This document shows positions 1 to 7,509 of a stretch of 10,478 nucleotides of DNA, in pieces. Numbering within the stretch: position 1 is the first letter of the stretch; the number at the start of each line of letters is the position of its first letter. The stretch comes from Anaerolineae bacterium. GTDB lineage: Bacteria; Chloroflexota; Anaerolineae; Aggregatilineales; Phototrophicaceae. A program made the position numbers and the translations under genes. Location: the NCBI GenBank assembly GCA_028284565.1, contig JANQRM010000656.1, forward strand, positions 1 to 10,478. Direction: 5' to 3'. The notes below the pieces were generated by a model. The model had not been told where the DNA came from, made no database searches, and worked only from the letters and a program-made list of their open reading frames with translations.

Positions 1-2287
1 CGACTGCTTGTAAACGTCGCCGTGATTGTCGTTCGAGTTGTAACTCATTCGCTTGGCGTTCTGCTTCTTGCTGTTCGAGTTTTTCGCGCTCGCGGACACT
101 GGCTTGAATAAAATCGTATTCTTTGGAAGACATCATGATATTCGTATCAGTTGCCCATTCCTCGAATTGTGCTAGGCGCGCCCCATGTAAGAGATAGCTC
201 GTATCTTCTCCATTGGCTTGCCATTCCTCGACTTCGGATGCGAGCATGTTTTGCAGACGAATATCATTCCGACTGCCATCGAGCCATGTGCGGAACCGTA
301 TCCACTCGCGTATCAATGCCTCGTGTGCGACTTCGACAGTGGGTTCCCGTGTTTCAGGATCGTTATCGAAGGTTAGCAGGCGATACCGTCCGAAGGCATC
401 CAGCACTGATTGCAAGCTACTTTTGCCCAATTGGATGGCAGAAAAATCAGAGAGTTTGGCACGCCGACGTGTATCTTCATTCCCTTCACCCAAAGAGACT
501 AAGCGCAGAAAGATTTGTTTAGCAATGCGTTGTTCTTCGTCGCTTAAGGCTTGATACACGAGTTCTGCACGTCGAGCCAGCGCACCTTGCACCCCACCAC
601 TTTCGTTATAAGCATCGAGCGTGAGGCTCATGCCCTCTTTCCGTTCAAAGAGTTCCGTCAAGGTGTATTGCAATAAGGGCAACGCGCCCGGTTCAGATCG
701 CACATCGGCGATAATCTCTGCAATTAAGTTCGGTTCAACGGTTATGCCGACTCGCTTTGCTGGACCGGTAATCGCTTGTTCAAGCTCACTCGATGTCAAA
801 GGCAAGATGACTTCGGTACGCGCTTGCATCAAGAGACCGAATTCTTCGTACTGTAGAGGTTTGTCGTAGAAATCTGCCCTGATGGTTACAATCACCCAGA
901 TGTTACTCTTGGGGTTGGTCACCGTTGCATAGAGCAAGGACATAAAAGCATCTTGCTCAGCTTCATCCTCAACCAAGGTGAACAATTCTTCAAATTGATC
1001 GATGAAGAGTAAGAGAGTTGGGTCTTCCTCCCCTGCTGGCACAAGTTTTGGGAAATTATCGAGTAGGGATTGTGAATTGGCTTGTAAGGTATCTTCCAAA
1101 TCATCCCGTTCTATGGATGCAATACTGCGTAGGGATTCAGCGAGATTGACGAATGGTTGATTCCCCGGAACCATGGTTGCGACATACCAAGAATCAGACC
1201 CCTCAATCGCATGGCGACGCAAGGCAGGCAACAAGCCTGCATAGACTACACTTGATTTCCCACTTCCACTGGGACCCACTAAGGCTAAGAAGTGTGAAAG
1301 CTCATCCTTCTCATCCAAGCGTTCTAGCAGACGTTGTGTGAGGGCAGTACGTCCAAAGAAGAGTTCTTCATCGGCTTCTGAAAATGGGCGCAGTCCTTTG
1401 TAGGGATTCAGGAATGCGTTCTCAATGGGAGTCAAGTCATCAACTTCAACTGTTATGCCCGTTTCCGTGATGATTTCACGAAATTGGTCAGCCAGTTGGC
1501 GAATATCCTCATAGCGCAAGGTTGGGTCTTTGGCGGTGGCACGTTGGACGACGATATTCAGCGCATGGGGTAAATTCGGTTTGATGGTCTCTATATCGGG
1601 AACGGGGGTGTTAACATGATGTTGTGGGAGATGGTCTAGTGGGGTTTTAGGAAAAGGATACTCCCCTGTCAACATTTGGAAGAGCATAATCCCCAAGCTA
1701 TAGACATCCATTGCAGGGGTCTGTTCACCATTGTGGACGCGCTCTGGCGGCAAATAAAGCCATGTACCAACGAACTTCTCAAATTGGTCATTGCCTTCCT
1801 CCATAGCGATCCCAAAATCGGTGAGGTAAGCATTACCTTGCTCATCCAATAAAACATTGGCAGGCTTAATATCACGATGTATCACATGGTTGCGATGTGC
1901 CAACCACAAAGCACGACAAATTTGGTCGAGGAGTTGTGCGATACGCTCTAAGGCGATGGGACCTTGTTTCATCTCTTGCTTGAGGTTCCCGCCACGGAGA
2001 TAGCGCATGACTAAATACGCGCCTTGAGGGTCTCGCCAATAATCGAACAAAGGCACAATAAAAGGATGCTCTAAGCGAGCTACCATCTTGGCTTCGGCTT
2101 CAAAGGAGCGGATGAAGCGCGGTTGATTGGCATGTTCTGGACGAATCAGCTTAATTGCTACTTCTCGTGAGACCTGTGGTTGATAGGCACGATAAACCGC
2201 ACCAAAGCCACCCTTCTCGATTAATTCTTGAATTTCATAACCGCGGATATTTTGCGCCACTGCTTCTGGGCTAGTTGGATTATTCAC
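1..2287 (-). CDS. Serine/threonine protein kinase fused to nSTAND NTPase, 3' end off window
   Basis: Open minus-strand frame of 762 codons with no stop before the left edge. The start is GTG at 2287: an AGGGA ribosome site lies about 9 bases upstream and an in-frame TAA at 2309-2311 excludes earlier starts. Residues about 17-272 form a Hanks-type kinase: glycine loop with GGFG (26-29), VAIK lysine K46, helix-C Glu E65, HRDIKPAN (137-144, catalytic D139), DFG (157-159), PPE (180-182) and DVYSLG (194-199). From about 294 an nSTAND NTPase follows: NPYKGLRPF, FFGR (310-313), Walker A GPSGSGKS (338-345), Walker B FIDQFEELF (428-436), TIRADFYD (468-475) and VAHEALIREW near 653-662. Residues about 728-762 are a charged, probably coiled-coil helix. 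In relatives a membrane segment and WD40 or similar repeats often come next; that part is not visible. The kinase and NTPase parts look intact. The first glycine of the usual GxGxxG loop is Glu24. The gene starts 28 bases after the trehalose synthase stop and is probably cotranscribed. Its substrate is unknown. Confidence 0.95.
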   Translation of the reverse strand, partial: MNNPTSPEAVAQNIRGYEIQELIEKGGFGAVYRAYQPQVSREVAIKLIRPEHANQPRFIRSFEAEAKMVARLEHPFIVPLFDYWRDPQGAYLVMRYLRGGNLKQEMKQGPIALERIAQLLDQICRALWLAHRNHVIHRDIKPANVLLDEQGNAYLTDFGIAMEEGNDQFEKFVGTWLYLPPERVHNGEQTPAMDVYSLGIMLFQMLTGEYPFPKTPLDHLPQHHVNTPVPDIETIKPNLPHALNIVVQRATAKDPTLRYEDIRQLADQFREIITETGITVEVDDLTPIENAFLNPYKGLRPFSEADEELFFGRTALTQRLLERLDEKDELSHFLALVGPSGSGKSSVVYAGLLPALRRHAIEGSDSWYVATMVPGNQPFVNLAESLRSIASIERDDLEDTLQANSQSLLDNFPKLVPAGEEDPTLLLFIDQFEELFTLVEDEAEQDAFMSLLYATVTNPKSNIWVIVTIRADFYDKPLQYEEFGLLMQARTEVILPLTSSELEQAITGPAKRVGITVEPNLIAEIIADVRSEPGALPLLQYTLTELFERKEGMSLTLDAYNESGGVQGALARRAELVYQALSDEEQRIAKQIFLRLVSLGEGNEDTRRRAKLSDFSAIQLGKSSLQSVLDAFGRYRLLTFDNDPETREPTVEVAHEALIREWIRFRTWLDGSRNDIRLQNMLASEVEEWQANGEDTSYLLHGARLAQFEEWATDTNIMMSSKEYDFIQASVREREKLEQQEAERQANELQLERQSRRRLQAV

Positions 2288-2315
2288 GTCGATGTTTCCC
2301 TGACTTGTTTACACC

Positions 2316-3911
2316 CTATTTCATGAACCACCGATAGTCATATGGTGGCAAAGTCACTTCCCCACTAATCGAATCCTGATCCATTTCCAGCATATCACGA
2401 TAGTCCCCTTCCCCAACCTTGAGAGTTATGGTTTGGTCGGACAAATTGTGCAAAGCAAGCAGGGTTTTATCCTCATACCGACGGAAGAAACAAAGGGTAT
2501 GCTTCGATTGTCCATCCATCCATTCTAAATCGGCAGTGGCAATGAAATCGTGGGTTTTGCGTGTATGGATAAAATGCCGAACAGTATGGAGTAGGGAGTT
2601 TTCATCTTCGCGTTGTGCATCCACATTAACTTGCTGATAGCCAAAGGTGTCATCATGAATGACCGGAGCATAAAATGTCTCTTGTGGTGCATTGGAAAAA
2701 CCTGCCCCACTCTCTCCATTCCACTGCATCGGAGTCCGCACGCCATTACGATCAAAGAGTGTGATGTCATCACCCATGCCAATCTCATCGCCGTAATACC
2801 AAACCGGTGTCCCCGGCAAGGTGAACAACATCGAAATCATTAACTCAATTTTGCGACGGTCATTGTCCATCAGTGGAGCTAAGCGACGGCGGATACCCAA
2901 ATTCATGCGTTGTTTGGGGTCAGGTGAATAGGTTGCCCACATAAACTGACGTTCTTCTTCTGTCACCATTTCCAATGTCAGCTCATCATGATTTCGCAAG
3001 AATGTTGCCCACTGTGCATCACTCGGAATTTCTGGGGTCTCTGCCAGAATGTCGAGAATGCTGGTGTTATCTTGCTTAGCGAGAGCCATATACAAACGGG
3101 GCATGACCGGAAAATGAAAGTTCATGTGGAACTCCTTGCCCGTTTTATCATCCCCGAAGTAAGGAATCACATCTTTGGGGTATTGATTTGCTTCTCCCAA
3201 CATTAGCACATTAGGGTAATGCTCATCTACAAATTGACGCATCTTCTTCAAAAAGCCATGCGTCTCCGGCAGATTCTCGCAACTCGTCCCCTCTCGCTCA
3301 AAGAGATATGGCACGGCATCGACCCGAAAGCCATCAATGCCTAAATCCAGCCAGAACTTCATAATATTTATCATCTCATCTTGCACTTTAGGGTTGTCAT
3401 AATTCAAATCGGGCTGGCTACTGAAGAACCGATGCCAGTAATATTCGCCACTGATTTCGTCATATGCCCAGTTCGATTCTTCCGTATCGAGGAAGATAAT
3501 CCGTGCGTCGCTGTATTCCTCGCCTGTTTTGCTCCACACATAATAATCACGCCACGGCGAGTCTTTTGAGCGTCTTGCTTCTTTGAACCATGGATGTTCA
3601 TCGGAAGTATGGTTCACAACTAAATCGGTGAGTATCCGCATCCCGTGATCGTGAATGGCATCGACGGTCATCTTAAAATCTTCCAGCAAACCATAGTTTT
3701 CATGAATGCCATAAAAGCTGGCAATGTCATAGCCATCATCCCGTAAGGGCGAGGGGTAAATTGGCAAGAGCCAGATACAATCCACCCCCAACCATTTTAG
3801 ATAATCTAACTTATCGCGGAGACCAATGAAGTCCCCATGCCCATCGCCATTACCATCGGCAAACGCCCGCAAATACAGTTCATAAAAAATTGCATTTTGA
3901 TACCATTTCAT
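2316..3911 (-). CDS. treS: Trehalose synthase (maltose alpha-D-glucosyltransferase), GH13
   Basis: 531 residues, close to the length of stand-alone TreS proteins. The enzyme interconverts maltose and trehalose by intramolecular transglucosylation in the cytoplasm; no signal peptide is present. A GH13 (beta/alpha)8 barrel fills most of the chain. Visible landmarks are DDGYDIASF (58-66), DLVVNHTSD (96-104), [16 protein letters not shown] (194-209) with nucleophile D198, LGEANQ with acid/base E240, [14 protein letters not shown] (304-317) with D309, and GDEIGMGDD (374-382). The FEREGT...CENLPETH stretch and [12 protein letters not shown] separate TreS from ordinary alpha-glucosidases and oligo-1,6-glucosidases. 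A short beta domain ends the chain (about 450-531). There is no fused maltokinase (Pep2) domain. The ATG has an AAGGAT ribosome site at 3921-3926. The gene lies 43 bases after the PhzF-family gene, and the alpha-glucoside-type importer lies further upstream on the same strand, which fits use of imported maltose or trehalose. Confidence 0.93.
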   Translation of the reverse strand: MKWYQNAIFYELYLRAFADGNGDGHGDFIGLRDKLDYLKWLGVDCIWLLPIYPSPLRDDGYDIASFYGIHENYGLLEDFKMTVDAIHDHGMRILTDLVVNHTSDEHPWFKEARRSKDSPWRDYYVWSKTGEEYSDARIIFLDTEESNWAYDEISGEYYWHRFFSSQPDLNYDNPKVQDEMINIMKFWLDLGIDGFRVDAVPYLFEREGTSCENLPETHGFLKKMRQFVDEHYPNVLMLGEANQYPKDVIPYFGDDKTGKEFHMNFHFPVMPRLYMALAKQDNTSILDILAETPEIPSDAQWATFLRNHDELTLEMVTEEERQFMWATYSPDPKQRMNLGIRRRLAPLMDNDRRKIELMISMLFTLPGTPVWYYGDEIGMGDDITLFDRNGVRTPMQWNGESGAGFSNAPQETFYAPVIHDDTFGYQQVNVDAQREDENSLLHTVRHFIHTRKTHDFIATADLEWMDGQSKHTLCFFRRYEDKTLLALHNLSDQTITLKVGEGDYRDMLEMDQDSISGEVTLPPYDYRWFMK

Positions 3912-3954
3912 CGTGTTTAAATCCTTCTTAAAAGATGAGTCAATGGATTAAGAT

Positions 3955-4863
3955 TTAGGAGAGTGTAATCTCAGTTTGGAAGACAATGACCGCCTGTCCT
4001 CCTACCTTAACTTGTGTGGCTTGACCATTATGAATGCGGACTGTCACATCAATGACACCGGGTCTGCCCATATGATGCCCCTGCTGAGCTTTGAATCGAA
4101 AAACGGGTTCCTCAAAGTTAACCAGATGATGATGAATCAGGTAAGCTCCCAACGGTCCATTTGCATTGCCTGTTACTGGGTCTTCTGTAATTCCGATAGC
4201 AGGTGCAAACATCCGCCCACAGGTTAACACATCATCTGATTCTGAAGCGAAGGCAAAGACAAAATACCCATTACAACCAATTTCAGCGCTCAATTGTGTC
4301 AAGGACTCAGGGTTGGGGGTTAAAGTTGCCAACGTTTCGTCACGTTCAACCCCGATCATGACTTTAGAATGACCAGTGGAGACGATTTGAACCGGACATT
4401 GCGAATGAAGCTGTTTCACCGATAAACCAAGTGCATCCAAAATAGCCAAGCATTGATTTCCAGAGAACGGCTTACTGAATTCAATTTCGCCTTGTGTCAT
4501 TACAATCTGAAGATCATGAGAGTCATGATGGATAATATCGACAGGCAGAATTCCAACCTGTGTTTTTTGATAAACAGTGGAGGTCGGTAATCTCTCTTGT
4601 ATGGCACGAACATAATGTGCCGCGATAGTTGCATGACCACAAATCGGAACTTCGGTTGTTGGTGTGAAATATCGAATCTGAATGTCGTGATCCTCAGCGT
4701 CAGGAGCGAAAATGAAAGCCGTTTCTGGATTGTTCAATTCACGAGCAATAGCTTGCATCTCATCCTCGGCTAAGCCATCTGCCGGATACACAACTCCCGC
4801 TGGATTGCCTGTAAAAAGCTGATTTGTAAAGGCATTGACTTGATAAATCGTATAGGTTCGCAT
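3955..4863 (-). CDS. PhzF/YddE-family isomerase-like protein
   Basis: 302 residues, the normal size for the PhzF family, which has two similar diaminopimelate-epimerase-like halves. Family marks are the N-terminal VNAFTNQLFTGNPAGVV (9-25), NNPETAFI (44-51) with the expected catalytic glutamate E47, EVPICGHAT (71-79), EDPVTGNA (227-234) and QGHHMGRPG (261-269) near the C terminus. PhzF itself isomerises dihydro-hydroxyanthranilate in phenazine synthesis. Most family members, like YddE, have no known substrate, and no other phenazine gene is present, so a phenazine role should not be assumed. The protein is cytoplasmic, with no signal peptide or membrane segment. The ATG has an AAGGATA ribosome site at 4868-4874. 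It is the first gene of the probable phzF-like/treS/kinase unit, behind a terminator and a candidate promoter. The family assignment is secure; the reaction is unknown. Confidence 0.9.
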   Translation of the reverse strand: MRTYTIYQVNAFTNQLFTGNPAGVVYPADGLAEDEMQAIARELNNPETAFIFAPDAEDHDIQIRYFTPTTEVPICGHATIAAHYVRAIQERLPTSTVYQKTQVGILPVDIIHHDSHDLQIVMTQGEIEFSKPFSGNQCLAILDALGLSVKQLHSQCPVQIVSTGHSKVMIGVERDETLATLTPNPESLTQLSAEIGCNGYFVFAFASESDDVLTCGRMFAPAIGITEDPVTGNANGPLGAYLIHHHLVNFEEPVFRFKAQQGHHMGRPGVIDVTVRIHNGQATQVKVGGQAVIVFQTEITLS

Positions 4864-4905
4864 TTTTTATCCTTAAACCAAGATTGTTTAGGGACTAGCT
4901 CACTT

Positions 4906-4934
4906 ATAATACAAACTTGTGTAGAAAATGTTTA
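4906..4934 (-). promoter_or_regulatory. Candidate sigma70-type promoter for the PhzF-family/treS/kinase unit
   Basis: On the minus strand a -35-like TAAACA (4929-4934, 4 of 6 to TTGACA) and a -10-like TATTAT (4906-4911, 5 of 6 to TATAAT) are separated by 17 bases. The -10 lies 42 bases before the ATG at 4863. The -35 begins immediately after the U-tract of the preceding terminator, so one unit would end and the next begin with almost no spacing. This is a consensus match only. Confidence 0.45.
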
Positions 4935-4935
4935 G

Positions 4936-4970
4936 AAAAAAAGAGCCGTACATTTCTGCACAGCCCTTTT
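4936..4970 (-). terminator. Rho-independent terminator of the importer operon
   Basis: Read on the minus strand, arms 4970-4957 and 4952-4939 pair over 14 positions, including three G-U wobbles, around a GAAA tetraloop (4956-4953). A run of seven U follows (4942-4936, overlapping the base of the stem). It lies 22 bases after the stop of the second permease and before the PhzF-family gene. A shorter T run on the other side (TTTT at 4967-4970) makes plus-strand action possible but weaker. Confidence 0.85.
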
Positions 4971-4991
4971 ATTGTTAATGTTATTGGCTTA

Positions 4992-6173
4992 TCAACCGCC
5001 TTTGACTGAACCTGCCAACAAGCCACGGACAAAATAGCGTTGTAGCGAGATGAAGACTGCCAAAGGAACAACCATTGAGATAAATGCCGCGCTTGTCAGG
5101 ATGTGCCACTGATCGCCACGAGTACCTAGCATCTCTTTGATGCTGACTGTCATGACCACATTATCCGGTTGTGTACCGAGGAAGACAGATGCAACAAGGA
5201 AGTCGTTCCAAACCCAGAGGAACTGGAAAATAGCAAACGATGCTAAGGCTGGCATAGACAATGGGAGAATCAAATTCGTGAAGATGGTAAAGTGTGATGC
5301 ACCATCAATCTTAGCAGACTCGATAATCTCTCGTGGGAGACCACCAATGTAGTTTCGCAATAGGTAAATCGCCAATGGCAAACCAAAGCCAGTATGTGCC
5401 AACCACATACCCGGATAGGTTCCATTCAGCCCAGCGGTACTATAAAGGCGAAGCAAAGGAATCAAGGACAGTTGTAGTGGAACAACCAGCAAGCCGACTA
5501 CGATGAAGAACAAAATCCGACGACCCCGAAACTCCATCCATGAGAATGCATAGGCGGCAAATGCCGCAACCACAATCGGAATGATGGTTGATGGAATGGT
5601 CACAGTCAGCGTATTGATGAATGCCTGACCAATATTATCATTGGATAAAACGGCATCATAGTTTTCTGTGGAGAATGTAGGCGGGACTTCTTCAATGTAG
5701 AAGAAGCGATTACCACGTTCTAATTCAAACGCAGTATCCGATTCCCAACGATACGTACCATCAGCATTCAAGACAAAGGTTGTTCCATCTTCAAGTTCGA
5801 TGCTTTCTCCAGCAGAATAGTCCGCAATGCCGGTTGTATCCCGATCTTCTAAGGTTTCATTCGCAGGCAAGAAGCCACCACCGTAAGTTTGAATAGTCGC
5901 GTTGCTTTCTTCAGCAAAAACATTCCCGGTGATAACAAATACGCCACCCTCTTCGACCATATCCGCTGTCGCACCCGTACGTGCCTGCCGATTAGCCGTA
6001 TTCGTGGATAATGCCTGCCACCAACCGGACGTTGCGATATCATCGGCGTTGCGGAACGAACTCACTAACAAGCCAAACGTTGGCACAGTCCAGACGACTC
6101 CAAGAAAGATCAGAGCAAGACGGGCGATAAATCCCCCAACTGTTATATTGAAATAGGGCATTTGTGCGTTCAT
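4992..6173 (-). CDS. Alpha-glucoside-type ABC importer, inner-membrane permease (AglG-like)
   Basis: 393 residues from the chosen start. The ATG at 6173 overlaps the stop of the upstream permease as ATGA and has an AGGAG ribosome site 8 bases upstream; an upstream in-frame ATG at 6212 would add 13 unconserved-looking residues and lies inside the neighbour. The first membrane helix is at about 15-38, ending in TFGLLVSSFRNADDI, then SGWWQAL, wording typical of AglG-like permeases. A long extracytoplasmic insertion follows (about 40-190), rich in acidic residues and beta-like stretches. Five more helices come next (about 192-213, 219-244, 253-275, 299-322, 357-379). The cytoplasmic EAA loop that docks the ATPase is at 282-301 (EIIESAKIDGASHFTIFTNL). 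With its partner it forms the channel for the sugar delivered by the binding protein. Exact substrate is inferred (maltose, trehalose or sucrose-like glucosides). The ATPase must be encoded elsewhere. Confidence 0.88.
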   Translation of the reverse strand: MNAQMPYFNITVGGFIARLALIFLGVVWTVPTFGLLVSSFRNADDIATSGWWQALSTNTANRQARTGATADMVEEGGVFVITGNVFAEESNATIQTYGGGFLPANETLEDRDTTGIADYSAGESIELEDGTTFVLNADGTYRWESDTAFELERGNRFFYIEEVPPTFSTENYDAVLSNDNIGQAFINTLTVTIPSTIIPIVVAAFAAYAFSWMEFRGRRILFFIVVGLLVVPLQLSLIPLLRLYSTAGLNGTYPGMWLAHTGFGLPLAIYLLRNYIGGLPREIIESAKIDGASHFTIFTNLILPLSMPALASFAIFQFLWVWNDFLVASVFLGTQPDNVVMTVSIKEMLGTRGDQWHILTSAAFISMVVPLAVFISLQRYFVRGLLAGSVKGG

Positions 6174-7414
6174 CGGGTTTGCTCCTGTTGTTGAAACTGA
6201 CGAAGATTCCATACGAGAATGGGAACAACAGCAACCAAGAGGACGACAGAAACAATCGCGCCACGTCCAACATCAAAGTTACGGAAGGATTCGTTGAACA
6301 TCTTGTTGGCTAACACCTGTGTTCCGTTTTGACCATTGGTCATCGCCTGAACAATATCGAATACTTTGAGAACAACGATGGTGATGGTGGTTAGCACAAC
6401 CAAAATGGTAGTCATAATCTGGGGAATAATGATGCGGAAGAACAGAGTCACTTCATTGGCACCATCAATACGGGCGGCTTCTTTGGTTTCTTCTGGCACA
6501 CCGCGTAATGCAGCCGACAGCAAGACCATTGCAAATCCGGTTTGAACCCAGACTAAAATAATCATCAACAATAAGTTGTTCCACGGTTCAATTGTCATCC
6601 ATGCTTGTGCATCACCACCAAGTGCTGTCACAACGGCATTCAACAAACCAATTTGCTCAACATCCTGACCTTTAAAGTAGTAGATAAATCGCCAAATAAC
6701 GCTTGCACCAATAAACGAAATCGCCATAGGCAAAAAGATAAGCGATTTAACAATGTTGCCCCAGCGTACGCCATCAGCAAGAATTGCAATCATCAGCCCG
6801 AAGACAGTACTTAAGATCGGTACTAAAAGCCACAAGACGTTATTGCGAACCGCTTCCCAGAAATCCTCGTTTTCTGGATTGAACGCCCACTCATAGTTCC
6901 GGAGTAAGACAAATTCTTGTTCAAGTTCAGCATTTGCTTGCTCAAACAAGAAGTTAATGCCGTCACCATTGGTGGTTAAATTGGCAGATTCAATGTCCTC
7001 CAGCGTGATGCTTTCAAGTGATGGATAATCATCAACTAACACATCACGGACATCCAGCATTCGTTCTGCACTAAGCGGAGTCGCAAAATTTATATTGAGG
7101 TCTCTGACTTCTTCGGGATAAATGGGTGCATTGACCCGAACATTCCCATCTGCATCACTAAAACTTAGATAAAATGTTTGAATTGCTGGAAAAACGAGGT
7201 AGACAAACAACAAAATAAGTGCAGGCAAGACAAAGAGCCAGGGACGTATTCGCTCCCGTTGATTTTCTCGACTTTCAATTGGATCACCATTGGGTCCAAT
7301 TGGGTCTGCTAGTACCTTGTCTAAAGCCCAGTTTGTTCCCCAGAAGTACGCTACCAAAGCACCAACGCCCAAAGCGATAAATAAAATCCCCTGAAAAACT
7401 TGACCAGTTTCCAT
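6170..7414 (-). CDS. Alpha-glucoside-type ABC importer, inner-membrane permease (AglF/MalF-like)
   Basis: 414 residues. Membrane helices are seen at about 6-28, 57-82, 193-213, 222-245, 279-303, 331-354 and 384-404. Between helices 2 and 3 lies an extracytoplasmic insertion of about 105 residues (85-190), in the place of the MalF P2 loop that contacts the binding protein in the E. coli maltose transporter. The EAA loop for the ATPase is at about 307-331 (PEETKEAARIDGANEVTLFF then RIIIP). The pattern of an extra N-terminal helix plus a P2-like domain is MalF-like, while the operon partners are most like AglE and AglG. The ATG has AGGAG 7 bases upstream. The stop overlaps the ATG of the next permease by ATGA, so the two membrane subunits are translationally coupled and probably made in equal amounts. 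It lies 95 bases after the binding-protein gene, with a hairpin in the gap. Confidence 0.88.
   Translation of the reverse strand: METGQVFQGILFIALGVGALVAYFWGTNWALDKVLADPIGPNGDPIESRENQRERIRPWLFVLPALILLFVYLVFPAIQTFYLSFSDADGNVRVNAPIYPEEVRDLNINFATPLSAERMLDVRDVLVDDYPSLESITLEDIESANLTTNGDGINFLFEQANAELEQEFVLLRNYEWAFNPENEDFWEAVRNNVLWLLVPILSTVFGLMIAILADGVRWGNIVKSLIFLPMAISFIGASVIWRFIYYFKGQDVEQIGLLNAVVTALGGDAQAWMTIEPWNNLLLMIILVWVQTGFAMVLLSAALRGVPEETKEAARIDGANEVTLFFRIIIPQIMTTILVVLTTITIVVLKVFDIVQAMTNGQNGTQVLANKMFNESFRNFDVGRGAIVSVVLLVAVVPILVWNLRQFQQQEQTR
6181..6185 (-). promoter_or_regulatory. Ribosome binding site that decides the second permease start
   Basis: AGGAG on the minus strand (CTCCT at about 6181-6185 on plus) lies inside the end of the first permease gene, 7-8 bases before the ATG at 6173-6171. 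Together with the ATGA overlap it supports starting the second permease at 6173 and not at 6212. Confidence 0.75.
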
Positions 7415-7453
7415 TGAAATACTCCTAATAATTTACTTTTCAGGATATAGCTA

Positions 7454-7477
7454 TCAGGGAGACCGAAGCCTCCCTGA
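7454..7477 (-). promoter_or_regulatory. Intercistronic hairpin with UUCG tetraloop
   Basis: Read on the minus strand from 7477, ten base pairs (eight Watson-Crick pairs of TCAGGGAG with CTCCCTGA, one inner G-U pair, then a C-G pair) close a UUCG tetraloop. No U-tract follows, so it is not a classical terminator. It sits 33 bases after the binding-protein stop and 40 bases before the first permease start. Similar structures between malE and malF genes protect the upstream message end and allow more binding protein than permease; that role is inferred here. Confidence 0.75.
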
Positions 7478-7509
7478 CTGTGTAACTTACGGACTCTATT
7501 CAGTAAAGT

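Noticed and set aside
151..869. Plus-strand open frames of 80-120 residues
   Set aside because: They are antisense to the nSTAND part of the kinase fusion, which shows continuous family motifs through this stretch.
1..2287. Calling the kinase-NTPase an anti-phage defence gene
   Set aside because: STAND proteins include defence systems, but the neighbours are sugar metabolism genes and the sensor region is missing, so there is no support beyond the fold.
2419..3569. Short frames on both strands inside the trehalose synthase gene
   Set aside because: Shadow frames of a strongly conserved enzyme; no independent start signals or motifs.
3955..4863. Phenazine biosynthesis locus suggested by the PhzF-family gene
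   Set aside because: No phzA/B, C, D, E or G homologue is present, and most PhzF-family proteins act outside phenazine synthesis.
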